Positions 13,571 through 28,341 of a DNA stretch of 64,000 nucleotides are shown one piece after another. The notes beneath the pieces are model-generated. The model had not been told where the DNA came from, did no database searches, and worked only from the letters and a program-made list of their open reading frames with translations. Every line of letters begins with the position of its first letter. Position 1 is the first letter of the stretch. The stretch covers positions 248,001 through 312,000 of the forward strand of contig NW_027488781.1 of NCBI RefSeq assembly GCF_050948215.1, in the 5' to 3' direction. Source of the stretch: Halictus rubicundus. Its lineage: Eukaryota > Arthropoda > Insecta > Hymenoptera > Halictidae. Both the position numbers and the translations under genes were made by a program.

Positions 13571-16500
13571 TGTCCTCTATCCTATCAAATCCCCTATCCT
13601 ATCCTCTGTGATATCCTATCCTCTATCCTATCCTATCCTCTATCCTATCAAATCCACTATCCTATCCTCTATCCTATCAAATCCCCTATCCTATCCTCTA
13701 TCCTATCCTATCGTCTATCCTATCCTCTATCCTATCCTATGCTCTATCCTATTCTATCCCCTGTCCTATCCTATCCTCTATCCTATCCTATCCTCTATCC
13801 TATCCTATCCTCTATCCTATGCTATCCTCTATCCTATCCTCTATCCTATCCTCTATCCTATCCTATCCTCTATCCTATCCTATCCTCTATCCTATCCTAT
13901 CCTCTATTATATCCTATCCTCTATCCTATCCTATCCTCTATCCTATCCTATCCTCTATCCTATCCTATCCTCTATCCTATCCTATCCTCTATCCTATCCT
14001 CTATCCTATCCTATCCTCTATCCTATCCTATCCTCTATCCTATGCTATCCTCTATCCTATCCTCTATCCTATCCTATCCTCTATCCTATCCTATCCTCTA
14101 TCCTATCCTGTCCTCTATCCTCTATCCTATCCTATCCTCTATCCTATCCCAGCCTATATCCTATCCTATCCTCTATAGTATCCTATCCTCTATCCTATCC
14201 TATCCTATCCTCTATCCTATCCTATTCTCTATCCTATCCTATCCTCTATCCTATCCTATCCTCTATCCTATCCTATCCTCTATCCTATCCCATCTTCTAT
14301 CCTATCCTATCCTCTATCCTATCAAATCCCCTATCCTATCCTCTGTCCTATCCTATCCTCTACCCTATCCTATCCTCTATCCTATCAAATCCCCTATCCT
14401 ATCAAATCCCCTATCCTATCCTCTATCCTATCCTATCGTCTATCCTATCCTATCGTCTATCCTATCCTCTATCCTATCCTATGCTCTATCCTATCCTATC
14501 CCCTATCATATCCTATCCTCTATCCTATCCTATCCTATCCTCTATCCTATCCTATCCTCTATCCTCTATCCTATCCTATCCTCTATCCTATCCTATCCTC
14601 TATCCTATCCTATCCTATCCTCTATCCTATCCTATCTTCTATCCTATCCTATCCTCTATCCTATCATATCCTCTATCCTATAATATCCTCTATCCTATCC
14701 TATCCTCTATTCTATCCTATCGTCTATCCTATCCTATCCTCTATCCTATCCTATCGTCTATCCTATCCTCTATCCAATCCTATCCTCTATCCTATCCTAT
14801 CCTCTATCCTATCCTATCCTCTATCCTATCCTGTATCCTATCAAATCCCCTATCCTATCCTCTATCCTATCCTATCGTCTATCCTATCCTATCCTCTATC
14901 CAATCCTATCCTCAATCCTATCCTATCGTCTATCCTATCCTATCCTCTATCCTATCCTATCCTCTATCCTATCCAATCCTCTATCCTATCCTATCATCTA
15001 TCCTCAATCCTATCCTTTCCTGTATCCTATCCATTCCTCTATCCTATCCTGTCCTCTATCCTATCCTATCCTCTATCCCATCCTATCCTCTATCCTATCC
15101 TCTATCCTATCCTATCCTCTATCCTATCCTCTATCCTATCCTATCCTCTATAATATCGTACAATCTATCCTATAATATCGTCTATCCGATCCTATTCTCT
15201 ATCCTATCCTCTATCCTATCCTCTATCCTATCCTCTATCCTATCAAATCCCCTATCCTATCCTCTATCCTATCCTATCCTGTATCCTATCCAATTTTCTA
15301 TCCTATCATATCATCTATCCTCAATCCTATCCTTTCCTGTATCCTATCCAAACATCTATCGTATCCAAACATCTATCCTATCCTATCCTCTATCCTATCC
15401 TGTCCTCTATCCTATCCTATCCTCTATCCTATCCTATCCTATCCTATCCTATTATCTATCCTATCCTATCTTCTATCCTATCCTATCCTCTATCCTATCC
15501 TATCGTCTATCCTATCCTATCTTCTATCCTATCCTCTATCCTATCCTATTCTCTATCCTATCCTATCCACTATCCTATCCTATCCTCTATCCTATCCTAT
15601 CCTCTATCCTATCAAATCCCCTATCCTATCCTCTATCCTATCCTATCCTGTATCCTATCCTATCCTCTATCGTCTATCGTATCCAATCCTCTATCCTATC
15701 CTATCCTCTATTCTATCCTCTATCCTATCCTATCCTCTATAATATCGTACACTCTATCCTATAATATCGTCTATCCGATCCTATTCTCTATCCTATCCTC
15801 TATCCTATCCTATCCTCTATCCTATCCTATCTTCTATCCTATCCTATCCTCTATCCTATCAAATCCCCTATACTATCCTCTGTACTATCCTATCCTCTAT
15901 CCTATCCTATCCTCTATCCTATCCTATCCTCTATCCTATCCTCTATCCTATCCTATCCTATCCTCTAACCTATCCTATCCTATCCTCTATCCTATCCTAT
16001 CCTCTATCCTATCCTATCGTCTATCCTATCCTATCCTCTATCCTATCCAATCCTCCATCCTATCCTATCCTCTATCCTGTCCTATCCTCTATCCTATCCT
16101 ATCTTCTATCCTATCCTATCCTCTATCCTATCAAATCCCCTATCCTATCCTCTATCCTATCCTATCTTTTATCCTATCCTATCCTGTATCCTATCCTATC
16201 CTGTATCCTCTATCCTATCGTATCCTCTACCCTATCACATCCTCTATCCTATCCTATCCTCTATCCTATCCTCTATCCTAGCCTATCCTCTATCCTATCA
16301 AATCCAATCCCCTATCCTATCCTCTATCCAATCCTATCCCCTATCCAATCCTATCCTCAATCCTATCCTTTCCTGTATCCTATCCTATCCTGTATCCTCT
16401 ATCCTATCGTATCCTCTACCCTATCACATCCTCTATCGTATCGTATCCTCTATCCTATCCTATCCTCTATCCTATCCTATCCTCTATCCTTTCCTATCCT

Positions 16501-19500
16501 CTATCCTATCCTCTATCCTAGCCTATCCTCTATCCTATCCTATCCAATCCCCTATCCTATCCTCTATCCAATCCTATCCTCAATCCTATCCTTTCCTGTA
16601 TCCTATCCTATCCTCTATCCTCTATCCTATCCAATCCTCTGTCCTATCCTATCCTCTCTCCTATCCTATCGTGTATCCTATCCTATCGTGTATCCTATCC
16701 TCTATCCTATCCTATCCTCTATCCTATCCTATCCTCTATCCTATCCTCTATTCTATCCTATCCTCTATCCTATCCTATCCACTATCCTATCCTATCCTCT
16801 ATCCTCTCCTATCCTCTATCCTATCAAATCCCCTATCCTATCCTCTATCCTATCCTATCCTGTATCCTATCCTATCCTCTATCGTCTATCGTATCCAATA
16901 CTCTATCCTATCCTATCCTCTATTCTATCCTCTATCCTATCCTATCCTCTATAATATCGTACACTCTATCCTATAATATCGTCTATCCGATCCTATTCTC
17001 TATCCTATCCTATCATCTATCCTATCCTATCTTCTATCCTATCCTATCCTCTATCCTATCAAATCCCCTATCCTATCCTCTATCCTATCCTATCCTCTAT
17101 CCTATCCTATCTTTTATCCTATCCTATCCTCTATCCTATCCTATCGTCTATCCTATCCTATCCTCTATTATATCCTATCCTCTAACCTATCCTATCCATT
17201 ATCCTATCCTATCTTCCATCCTATCCTTTCCTCTATCCTATCCTATCTTCTATCCTATCCGATCCACTATCCTATCCTATCTTCTATCCTATCTGATCCT
17301 CTATCCTATCAAATCCCCTATCCTATCTTCTATCCTATCCTATCCTCTATCCTATCCTATCGTCTATCCTAACCTCTATCCTATCCTTTCATCTATCCTA
17401 TCCTATCCTCTATCCTATCCTATCGTCTATCCTATCCTATCCTCTATCCTATCCTATCCTCTATCCTATCCAATCCTCTATCCTATCCTATCATCTATCC
17501 TCTGTACTATCCTATCCTCTATCCTATCCTATCCTCTATCCTATCCTATCCTCTATCCTATCCTCTATCCTATCCTATCCTATCCTCTATCCTATCCTAT
17601 CCTATCCTCTATCCTATCCTATCCTCTATCCTATCCTCTATCCTATCCTATCCTCTATCCTATCCTATCCTCTATCCTATCCTCTATCCTATCCTATCCT
17701 CTATCCTATCCTCTATCCTATCCTATCCTCTATAATATCGTACACTCTATCCTATAATATCATCTATCCGATCCTATTCTCTATCCTATCCTCTATCCTA
17801 TCCTCTATCCTATCCTCTATCCTATCAAATCCCCTATCCTATCCTCTATCCTATCCTATCCTGTATCCTATCCAATTTTCTATCCTATCATATCATCTAT
17901 CCTCAATCCTATCCTTTCCTGTATCCTATCCATTCCTCTATCCTATCCTTTCCTCTATCCTATCCTATCCTCTATCCCATCCTATCCTCTATCCTATCCT
18001 CTATCCTATCCTATCCTCTATCCTATCCTATCCTCTATCCTATCCTCTATCCTATCCTATCCTCTATAATATCGTACACTCTATCCTATAATATCGTCTA
18101 TCCGATCCTATTCTCTATCCTATCCTCTATCCTATCCTCTATCCTATCCTCTATCCTATCAAATCCCCTATCCTATCCTCTATCCTATCCTATCCTGTAT
18201 CCTATCCAATTTTCTATCCTATCATATCATCTATCCTCAATCCTATCCTTTCCTGTATCCTATCCAAACATCTATCCTATCCTATCCTCTATCCTATCCT
18301 GTCCTCTATCCTATCCTATCCTCTATCCTATCCTATCCTATCCTATCCTATTATCTATCCTATCCTATCTTCTATCCTATCCTATCCTCTATCCTATCCT
18401 ATCGTCTATCCTATCCTATCTTCTGTCCTATCCTCTATCCTATCCTATTCTCTATCCTATCCTATCCACTATCCTATCCTATCCTCTATCCTATCCTATC
18501 CTCTATCCTATCAAATCCCCTATCCTATCCTCTATCCTATCCTATCCTGTATCCTATCCTATCCTCTATCGTCTATCGTATCCAATCCTCTATCCTATCC
18601 TATCCTCTATTCTATCCTCTATCCTATCCTATCCTCTATAATATCGTACACTCTATCCTATAATATCGTCTATCCGATCCTATTCTCTATCCTATCCTCT
18701 ATCCTATCCTATCCTCTATCCTATCCTATCTTCTATCCTATCCTATCCTCTATCCTATCAAATCCCCTATACTATCCTCTGTACTATCCTATCCTCTATC
18801 CTATCCTATCCTCTATCCTATCCTATCCTCTATCCTATCCTCTATCCTATCCTATCCTATCCTCTAACCTATCCTATCCTATCATCTATCCTATCCTATC
18901 CTCTATCCTATCCTATCGTCTATCCTATCCTATCCTCTATCCTATCCAATCCTCCATCCTATCCTATCCTCTATCCTGTCCTATCCTCTATCCTATCCTA
19001 TCTTCTATCCTATCCTATCCTCTATCCTATCAAATCCCCTATCCTATCCTCTATCCTATCCTATCTTTTATCCTTTCCTATCCTGTATCCTATCCTATCG
19101 TCTATCCTATCCTATCCTCTATCCTATCCTATCCTCTATCCTATCCTATCCTCTATCCTATCCTATCTTCAATCCTATCCTATCCTATCTTCCATCCTAT
19201 CCTATCCTCTATCCTATCAAATCCCCTATCCTATCAAATCCTCTATCCTATCCTCTATCCTATCCTATCCTCTTTCCTATCCTATCTTCTATCCTATCCT
19301 ATCCTCTATCCTATCCTTTCCTCTATCCTATCCTATCCTCTATCCTATCCTATCGTCTATCCTATCCTATCCTCTATCCTATCCTATCCTATCCTCTATC
19401 CTATCCTATCCTCTATCCTATCCTATCTTCTATCCTATCCTATCGTGTATCCTATCCTATCGTGTATCCTATCCTCTATCCTATCCTATCCTCTATCCCA

Positions 19501-22500
19501 TCAAATCCCCTATCCTATCCTCTGTCCTATCCTATCCTCTATCCTATCCTATCCTCTATCCTATCCTATCCTCTTTTCCTATCCTATCCTCTATCCTATC
19601 CTATCCTCTATCCTATCCTATCTTCTATCCTATCCTATCCTCCACCCTATGAAATCCCATATCCTATCCTCTGTCCTGTCCTATCCTCTATCCTATCCTA
19701 TCCTCTATCCTATCCTATCCTCTATCCTATCCTATCCTCTATCCTATCCTATCCTCTATCCTATCCTATCCTCTATCCTATCCTATCCTCTATCCTATCT
19801 TCTATTCTATCCTATCCTCTATCCTATCCTATCCACTATCCTATCCTATCCTCTATCCTATCCTATCCTCTATCCTATCAAATCCCCTATCCTATCCTCT
19901 ATCCTATCCTATCCTCTATCGTCTATCGTATCCAATCCTCTATCCTATGAAATCCCCTATCCTATCCTCTATCCTATCCTATCCTCTATCCTATCCTATC
20001 CTCTATCCTATCCTCTATCCTAGCCTATCCTCTATCCTATCAAATCCAATCCCCTATCCTATCCTCTATCCAATCCTATCCCCTATCCAATCCTATCCTC
20101 AATCCTATCCTTTCCTGTATCCTATCCTATCCTGTATCCTCTATCCTATCGTATCCTCTACCCTATCACATCCTCTATCGTATCGTATCCTCTATCCTAT
20201 CCTATCCTCTATCCTATCCTATCCTCTATCCTTTCCTATCCTCTACCCTATCCTCTATCCTAGCCTATCCTCTATCCTATCCTATCCAATCCCCTATCCT
20301 ATCCTATCCAATCCCCTATCCTATCCTCTATCCAATCCTATCCTCAATCCTATCCTTTCCTGTATCCTATCCTATCCTCTATCCTCTATCCTATCCAATC
20401 CTCTGTCCTATCCTATCCTCTCTCCTATCCTATCGTGTATCCTATCCTATCGTGTATCCTATCCACTATCCTATCCTATCCTCTATCCTATCAAATCCCC
20501 TATCCTATCCTCTGCCCTATCCTATCCTCTACTCTATCCTATCCTCTATCCTATCCTATCCTCCATCCTATCCTATCCTCTATCCTATCCTATCGTCTAT
20601 CCTATCCTCTATCCTATCCTATCCTCTATCCTATCCTATCCTCTAACCTATCCTATCGTCTATCCTATCCTCTATCCTATCCTATCCTCTATCCTATCCT
20701 ATCCTCTATCCTATCCTATCCTCTATACTATCCTATCCTCTATCCTATCCTATCCTCTATCCTATCCTCTATCCTATCCTATCCTCTATCCTATCCAATC
20801 CCCTATCCTATCCTATCCTCTATCCTATCCTATCTTCTCTCCTATCCTATCCTCTATCCTATCCTTTCTTGTATACTATCCTATCCACTATCCTGTATCC
20901 TATCCAATCCTCTGTCCTATCCTATCCTCTATCCTATCATATCCTCTATCCTATAATATCCTCTATCCTATCCTATCCTCTATCCAATCCTCTATCCTAT
21001 CCTATCCTCTATCCTATCCTATCCTCTATCCTAGCCTATCGTCTATCCTATCCTATCCAATCCCCTATCCTATGCTCTATCCTATCCTACCCTCTATGAT
21101 ATCGTATACTCTGTCATATACTATCCTCTATCCTATAATTTCATCTATCCGTTCCTATTCTCTATCCTACCCTATTCTCTATCCTATCCTCTATCCTATC
21201 CTATCCTGTATCCTATCCTATCCTCTATCCTACCCTATCCTCTATCCTATCCTATCCTCTATCCTATCCAATCCTCTATCCTATCCTATCCTCTATCCTA
21301 TCCTATCGTCTATCCTATCCTATCCTCTATCCTATCCTATACTCTATCCTATCCTATCTTCTATCCTATCCTATCCTCTATCCTATCCGATCTTCCACCC
21401 TATCCTATCCTCTATCCTATCAAATCCCCTATCCTATCAAATCCTCTATCCTATCCTCTATCCTATCCTATCCTCTATCCTATCCTATCTTCTATCCTAT
21501 CCTATCCTCTATCCTATCCTTTCCTCTATCCTATCCTATCCTCTATCCTATCCTATCCTCTATCCTATCCTATCCTATCCTCTATCCTATCCTATCCTCT
21601 ATCCTATCCTATCCTCTATCCTATACTATCCTCCATCCTATCCTATCCTCTATCCTATCCTATCGTCTATCCTATCCTCTATCCTATCCTATCCTCTATC
21701 CTATCCTATCCTCTAACCTATCCTATCGTCTATCCTATCCTCTATCCTATCCTATCCTCTATCCTATCCTATCCTCTATCCTATACTATCCTCTATACTA
21801 TCCTATCCTCTATCCTATCCTATCCTCTATCCTATCCTCTATCCTATCCTATCCTCTATCCTATCCTATCCCCTATCCTATCCTATCCTCTATCCTATCC
21901 TATCTTCTCTCCTATCCTATCCTCTATCCTATCCTTTCTTGTATACTATCCTATCCACTATCCTGTATCCTATCCAATCCTCTGTCCTATCCTATCCTCT
22001 ATCCTATCATATCCTCTATCCTATAATATCCTCTATCCTATCCTATCCTCTATCCAATCCTCTATCCTATCCTATCCTCTATCCTATCCTATCCTCTATC
22101 CTAGCCTATCGTCTATCCTATCCTATCCAATCCCCTATCCTATGCTCTATCCTATCCTACCCTCTATGATATCGTATACTCTGTCATATACTATCCTCTA
22201 TCCTATAATTTCATCTATCCGTTCCTATTCTCTATCCTACCCTATTCTCTATCCTATCCTATCCTGTATCCTATCCTATCCTCTATCCTACCCTATCCTC
22301 TATCCTATCCTATCCTCTATCCTATCCAATCCTCTATCCTATCCTATCCTCTATCCTATCCTATGGTCTATCCTATCCTATCCTCTATCCTATCCTATAC
22401 TCTATCCTATCCTATCTTCTATCCTATCCTATCCTCTATCCTATCCGATCTTCCATCCTATCCTATCCTCTATCCTATCAAATCCCCTATCCTATCAAAT

Positions 22501-25000
22501 CCTCTATCCTATCCTCTATCCTATCCTATCCTCTATCCTATCCTATCTTCTATCCTATCCTATCCTCTATCCTATCCTTTCCTCTATCCTATCCTATCCT
22601 CTATCCTATCCTATCCTCTATCCTATCCTATCCTATCCTCTATCCTATCCTATCCTCTATCCTATCCTATCCTCTATCCTATCCTATCTTCTATCCTATC
22701 CTATCCGCTATCCTATCAAATCCCCTATCCTATCCTCTATCCTATCCTATCCTCTATCCTATCCTATCCTCCGTCCTATCCTATCTTCTATCCTATCCTA
22801 TCCTCTATCCTATCCTTTCCTCTATCCTATCAAATCCCCTATCCTATCTTCTATCCTATCCTATCCTCTATCCTATCCTATCCTCTATCCTATCCTATCG
22901 TCTATCCTATCCTCTATCCTATCCTATCCTCTATCCTATCCTATCCTGTAACCTATCCTATCGTCTATCCTATCCTCTATCCTATCCTATCCTCTATCCT
23001 ATCCTATCCTCTATCCTATCCTATATTCTATCCTATCCTATCCTCTATCCTATCCTTTCCTGTATCCTATCCTATCCACTATCCTGTATCCTATCCAATC
23101 CTCTGTCCTATCCTATCCTCTATCCTATCATATCCTCTACCCTATAATATCCTCTATCCTATCCTATCCTCTGTCCTATCCCATCCTGTATCCTATCCTA
23201 TCCTCTATCCTATCCTATCCTCTATCCTATCCTATCCTCTATCCTATCCTCTATTCTATCCTATCCTCTATCCTATCCTATCCACTATCCTATCCTATCC
23301 TCTATCCTATCAAATCCCTTATCCTATCCTCTATCCTATCCTATCCTGTATCCTATCCTATCCTCTATCCTCTATCGTATCCAATCCTCTATCCTATCCT
23401 ATCCTCTATCCTATCCTCTATCCTATCCTATCCTCTATAATATCGTACACTCTATCCTATAATATCGTCTATCCGATCCTATTCTCTATCCTATCCTCTA
23501 TCCTATCCTCTATCCTATCCTATCCTCTATCCTATCAAATCCCCTATCCTATCCTCTATCCTATCCTATCCTCTATCCTACCATATCCTCCATCCTATCC
23601 TATCCTCTATCCTATCCAATCCTCTATCCTATCCTATCCTCTATCCTATCCTATCGTCTATCCTATCCTATCCTCTATCCTATCCTATCCAATCCCCTAT
23701 CCTATGCTCTATCCTATCCTACCCTCTATGATATCGTATACTCTGTCATATCCTATCCTCTAGCCTATAATATCATCTATCCGTTCCTATTCTCTATCCT
23801 ACCCTATTCTCTATCCTATCCTCTATCCTATACTCTATTCTATCCTATCCTGTATCCTATCCTATCCTCTATCCTACCCTATCCTCCATCCTATCCTTTC
23901 CTCTATCCTATCCTATCTTCTATCCTATCCGATCCACTATCCTATCCTATCTTCTATCCTATCTGATCCTCTATCCTATCAAATCCCCTATCCTATCTTC
24001 TATCCTATCCTATCCTCTATCCTATCCTATCGTCTATCCTAACCTCTATCCTATCCTTTCATCTATCCTATCCTATCCTCTATCCTATCCTATCGTCTAT
24101 CCTATCCTATCCTCTATCCTATCCTATCCTCTATCCTATCCAATCCTCTATCCTATCCTATCATCTATCCTCTGTACTATCCTATCCTCTATCCTATCCT
24201 ATCCTCTATCCTATCCTATCCTCTATCCTATCCTATCCTCTATCCTATCCTCTATCCTATCCTATCCTATCCTCTATCCTATCCTATCCTATCCTCTATC
24301 CTATCCTATCGTCTATCCTATCCTATCCTCCATCCTATCCAATCCTCCATCCTATCCTATCCTCTATCCTGTCCTATCCTCTATCCTATCCTATCTTCTA
24401 TCCTATCCTATCCTCTATCCTATCAAATCCCCTATCCTATCCTCTATCCTATCCTATCCTCTATCCTATCCTGTCATCTATCCTATCCTATCCACTATCC
24501 CATCCTATCCTCTATCCTATCCTATCCTCTATCCTATCCTGTCCTCTATCCTATCCTATCCTCTATCCTATCCTATCCTCTATCCTAGCCTATCCTCCAT
24601 CCTATCCTGTCCAATCCCCTATCCTATGCTCTATCCTATCCTACCCTCTATAATATCGTATACTCTATCATATCCTATCATCTATCCGTTCCTATTCTCT
24701 ATCCTAACCTATTCTCAATCCTATCCTCTATCCTATCCTATCCTCTATCCTATCCTATCCTGTATCCTATCCTATCCTCTATCCTATCCTATCCTCTATC
24801 CTATCCTATCCTCTATCCTATCCTATCCTATCTTCCATCCTATCCTATCCTCTATCCTATCAAATCCCCTATCCTATCAAATCCTCTATCCTATCCTCTA
24901 TCCTATCCTATCCTCTATCCTATCCTATCTTCTATCCTATCCTATCCTCTATCCTATCCTTTCCTCTATCCTATCCTATCCTCTATCCTATCCTATCGTC
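13571..25000 (+). repeat. 17-bp satellite, diverged middle section
   Basis: The same satellite and orientation continue, but mutated and length-variant monomers (12 and 22 bp) are more frequent and homogeneous runs are short. Recurrent variants include TATCCTATCAAATCCCC, TCCTTTCCTGTATCC and the GTC/GAT form of the three-monomer marker. Visible duplications include about 15150-15790 resembling 17730-18690, and 20869-21170 resembling 21939-22230 at +1,070 bp. Blocks here also recur far away: the segment around 19445-19700 reappears near 39935 and 45127. I see no gene or complex sequence. The right boundary is approximate. Confidence 0.93.
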
Positions 25001-25445
25001 TATCCTATCCTATCCTATCCTCTATCCTATCCTATCCTCTATCCTATCCTATCTTCTATCCTATCCTATCCGCTATCCTATGAAATCCGCTATCCTATCC
25101 TCTATCCTATCCTATCCTCCATCCTATCCTATCCTCTATCCTATCCTATCGTCTATCCTATCCTCTATCGTCTATCCTATCCTCTATCCTATCCTATCCT
25201 CTATCCTATCCTATCCTCTATCCTATCCTATCCTCTATACTATCCTATCCTCTATCCTATCCTATCCTCTATCCTATCCTCTATCCTATCCTATCCTCTA
25301 TCCTATCCTATCCCCTATCCTATCCTATCCTCTATCCTATCCTATCTTCTCTCCTATCCTATCCTCTATCCTATCCTTTCTTGTATACTATCCTATCCAC
25401 TATCCTGTATCCTATCCAATCCTCTGTCCTATCCTATCCTCTATC

Positions 25446-27612
25446 CTATCCTATCCTCTATCCTATCCTATCCTCTATCCTATCCTATCTTTTATCCTAT
25501 CCTATCCTCTATCCTATCCTATCGTCTATCCTATCCTATCCTCTATTATATCCTATCCTCTAACCTATCCTATCCATTATCCTATCCTATCTTCCATCCT
25601 ATCCTTTCCTCTATCCTATCCTATCTTCTATCCTATCCGATCCACTATCCTATCCTATCTTCTATCCTATCTGATCCTCTATCCTATCAAATCCCCTATC
25701 CTATCTTCTATCCTATCCTATCCTCTATCCTATCCTATCGTCTATCCTAACCTCTATCCTATCCTTTCATCTATCCTATCCTATCCTCTATCCCATCCTA
25801 TCGTCTATCCTATCCTATCCTCTATCCTATCCTATCCTCTATCCTATCCAATCCTCTATCCTATCCTATCATCTATCCTCTGTACTATCCTATCCTCTAT
25901 CCTATCCTATCCTCTATCCTATCCTATCCTCTATCCTATCCTATCCTCTATCCTATCCTCTATCCTATCCTATCCTATCCTCTATCCTATCCTATCCTAT
26001 CCTCTATCCTATCCTATCGTCTATCCTATCCTATCCTCCATCTTATCCAATCCTCCATCCTATCCTATCCTCTATCCTGTCCTATCCTCTATCCTATCCT
26101 ATCTTCTATCCTATCCTATCCTCTATCCTATCAAATCCCCTATCCTATCCTCTATCCTATCCTATCCTCTATCCTATCCTGTCATCTATCCTATCCTATC
26201 CACTATCCCATCCTATCCTCTATCCTATCCTATCGTCTATCCTATCCTCGATCCTATCCTATCCTCTATCCTATCCTGTCCTCTATCCTATCCTATCCTC
26301 TATCCTATCCTATCCTCTATCCTAGCCTATCCTCCATCCTATCCTGTCCAATCCCCTATCCTATGCTCTATCCTATCCTACCCTCTATAATATCGTATAC
26401 TCTATCATATCCTATCATCTATCCGTTCCTATTCTCTATCCTAACCTATTCTCAATCCTATCCTCTATCCTATCCTATTCTCTATCCTATCCTATCCTGT
26501 ATCCTATCCTATCCTCTATCCTATCCTATCCTCTATCCTATCCTATCCTCTATCCTATCCTACCTTCTATCCTATCCTATCCTATCTTCCATCCTATCCT
26601 ATCCTCTATCCTATCAAATCCCCTATCCTATCAAATCCTCTATCCTATCCTCTATCCTATCCTATCCTCTATCCTATCCTATCTTCTATCCTATCCTATC
26701 CTCTATCCTATCCTTTCCTCTATCCTATCCTATCCTCTATCCTATCCTATCGTCTATCCTATCCTATCCTATCCTCTATCCTATCCTATCCTCTATCCTA
26801 TCCTATCTTCTATCCTATCCTATCCGCTATCCTATGAAATCCGCTATCCTATCCTCTATCCTATCCTATCCTCCATCCTATCCTATCATCTATCCTATCC
26901 TATCGTCTATCCTATCCTCTATCCTATCCTATCCTCTATCCTATCCTATCCTCTAACCTATCCTATCGTCTATCCTATCCTCTATCCTATCCTATCCTCT
27001 ATCCTATCCTATCCTCTATCCTATCCTATCCTCTATACTATCCTATCCTCTATCCTATCCTATCCTCTATCCTATCCTCTATCCTATCCTATCCTCTATC
27101 CTATCCTATCCCCTATCCTATCCTATCCTCTATCCTATCCTATCTTCTCTCCTATCCTATCCTCTATCCTATCCTTTCTTGTATACTATCCTATCCACTA
27201 TCCTGTATCCTATCCAATCCTCTGTCCTATCCTATCCTCTATCCTATCATATCCTCTATCCTATAATATCCTCTATCCTATCCTATCCTCTATCCAATCC
27301 TCTATCCTATCCTATCCTCTATCCTATCCTATCCTCTATCCTAGCCTATCGTCTATCCTATCCTATCCAATCCCCTATCCTATGCTCTATCCTATCCTAC
27401 CCTGTATGATATCGTATACTCTGTCATATACTATCCTCTATCCTATAATTTCATCTATCCGTTCCTATTCTCTATCCTACCCTATTCTCTATCCTATCCT
27501 CTATCCTATCCTATCCTGTATCCTATCCTATCCTCTATCCTACCCTATCCTCTATCCTATCCTATCCTCTATCCTATCCAATCCTCTATCCTATCCTATC
27601 CTCTATCCTATC
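25446..27612 (+). repeat. Higher-order block at 4,070-bp offset, copy 1
   Basis: This 2.2-kb block aligns with 29516-31682. Matching rare variants include CTCTATTATATCC (about 25542/29612), CTCTGTACTATCC (about 25879/29949), the GTATACTC/CATATCC pair (about 26395/30465) and CTTGTATACTATCC (27179/31249). The same features recur at a further +3,309 bp (about 32850-34920), giving a three-member family. Divergence begins at about 27613, where the downstream copy has an AAATCCCC monomer. Confidence 0.8.
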
Positions 27613-28341
27613 CTATCCTCTATCCTATCCTATCCTCTATCCTATCCTATCTTCTATCCTATCCTATCCTCTATCCTATCCTTTCCTCTATCCTATCCTA
27701 TCCTCTATCCTATCCTATCCTCTATCCTATCCTATCGTCTATCCTATCCTCTATCCTATCCTATCCTCTATCCTATCCTATCCTGTAACCTATCCTATCG
27801 TCTATCCTATCCTCTATCCTATCCTATCCTCTATCCTATCCTATCCTCTATCCTATCCTATATTCTATCCTATCCTATCCTCTATCCTATCCTTTCCTGT
27901 ATCCTATCCTATCCACTATCCTGTATCCTATCCAATCCTCTGTCCTATCCTATCCTCTATCCTATCATATCCTCTACCCTATAATATCCTCTATCCTATC
28001 CTATCCTCTGTCCTATCCCATCCTGTATCCTATCCTATCCTCTATCCTATCCTATCCTCTATCCTATCCTATCCTCTATCCTATCCTCTATTCTATCCTA
28101 TCCTCTATCCTATCCTATCCACTATCCTATCCTATCCTCTATCCTATCAAATCCCTTATCCTATCCTCTATCCTATCCTATCCTGTATCCTATCCTATCC
28201 TCTATCCTCTATCGTATCCAATCCTCTATCCTATCCTATCCTCTATCCTATCCTCTATCCTATCCTATCCTCTATAATATCGTACACTCTATCCTATAAT
28301 ATCGTCTATCCGATCCTATTCTCTATCCTATCCTCTATCCT

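Noticed and set aside
12528..15764. 1,078-codon + strand open frame (and the other long YPILSSILSYPLS frames, e.g. 5164-8121, 48 kb region)
   Set aside because: All three + frames are open at once over the 17-bp repeat and give the same peptide cycle. There is no start context, no codon bias and no non-repeat domain, so these are low-complexity artefacts.
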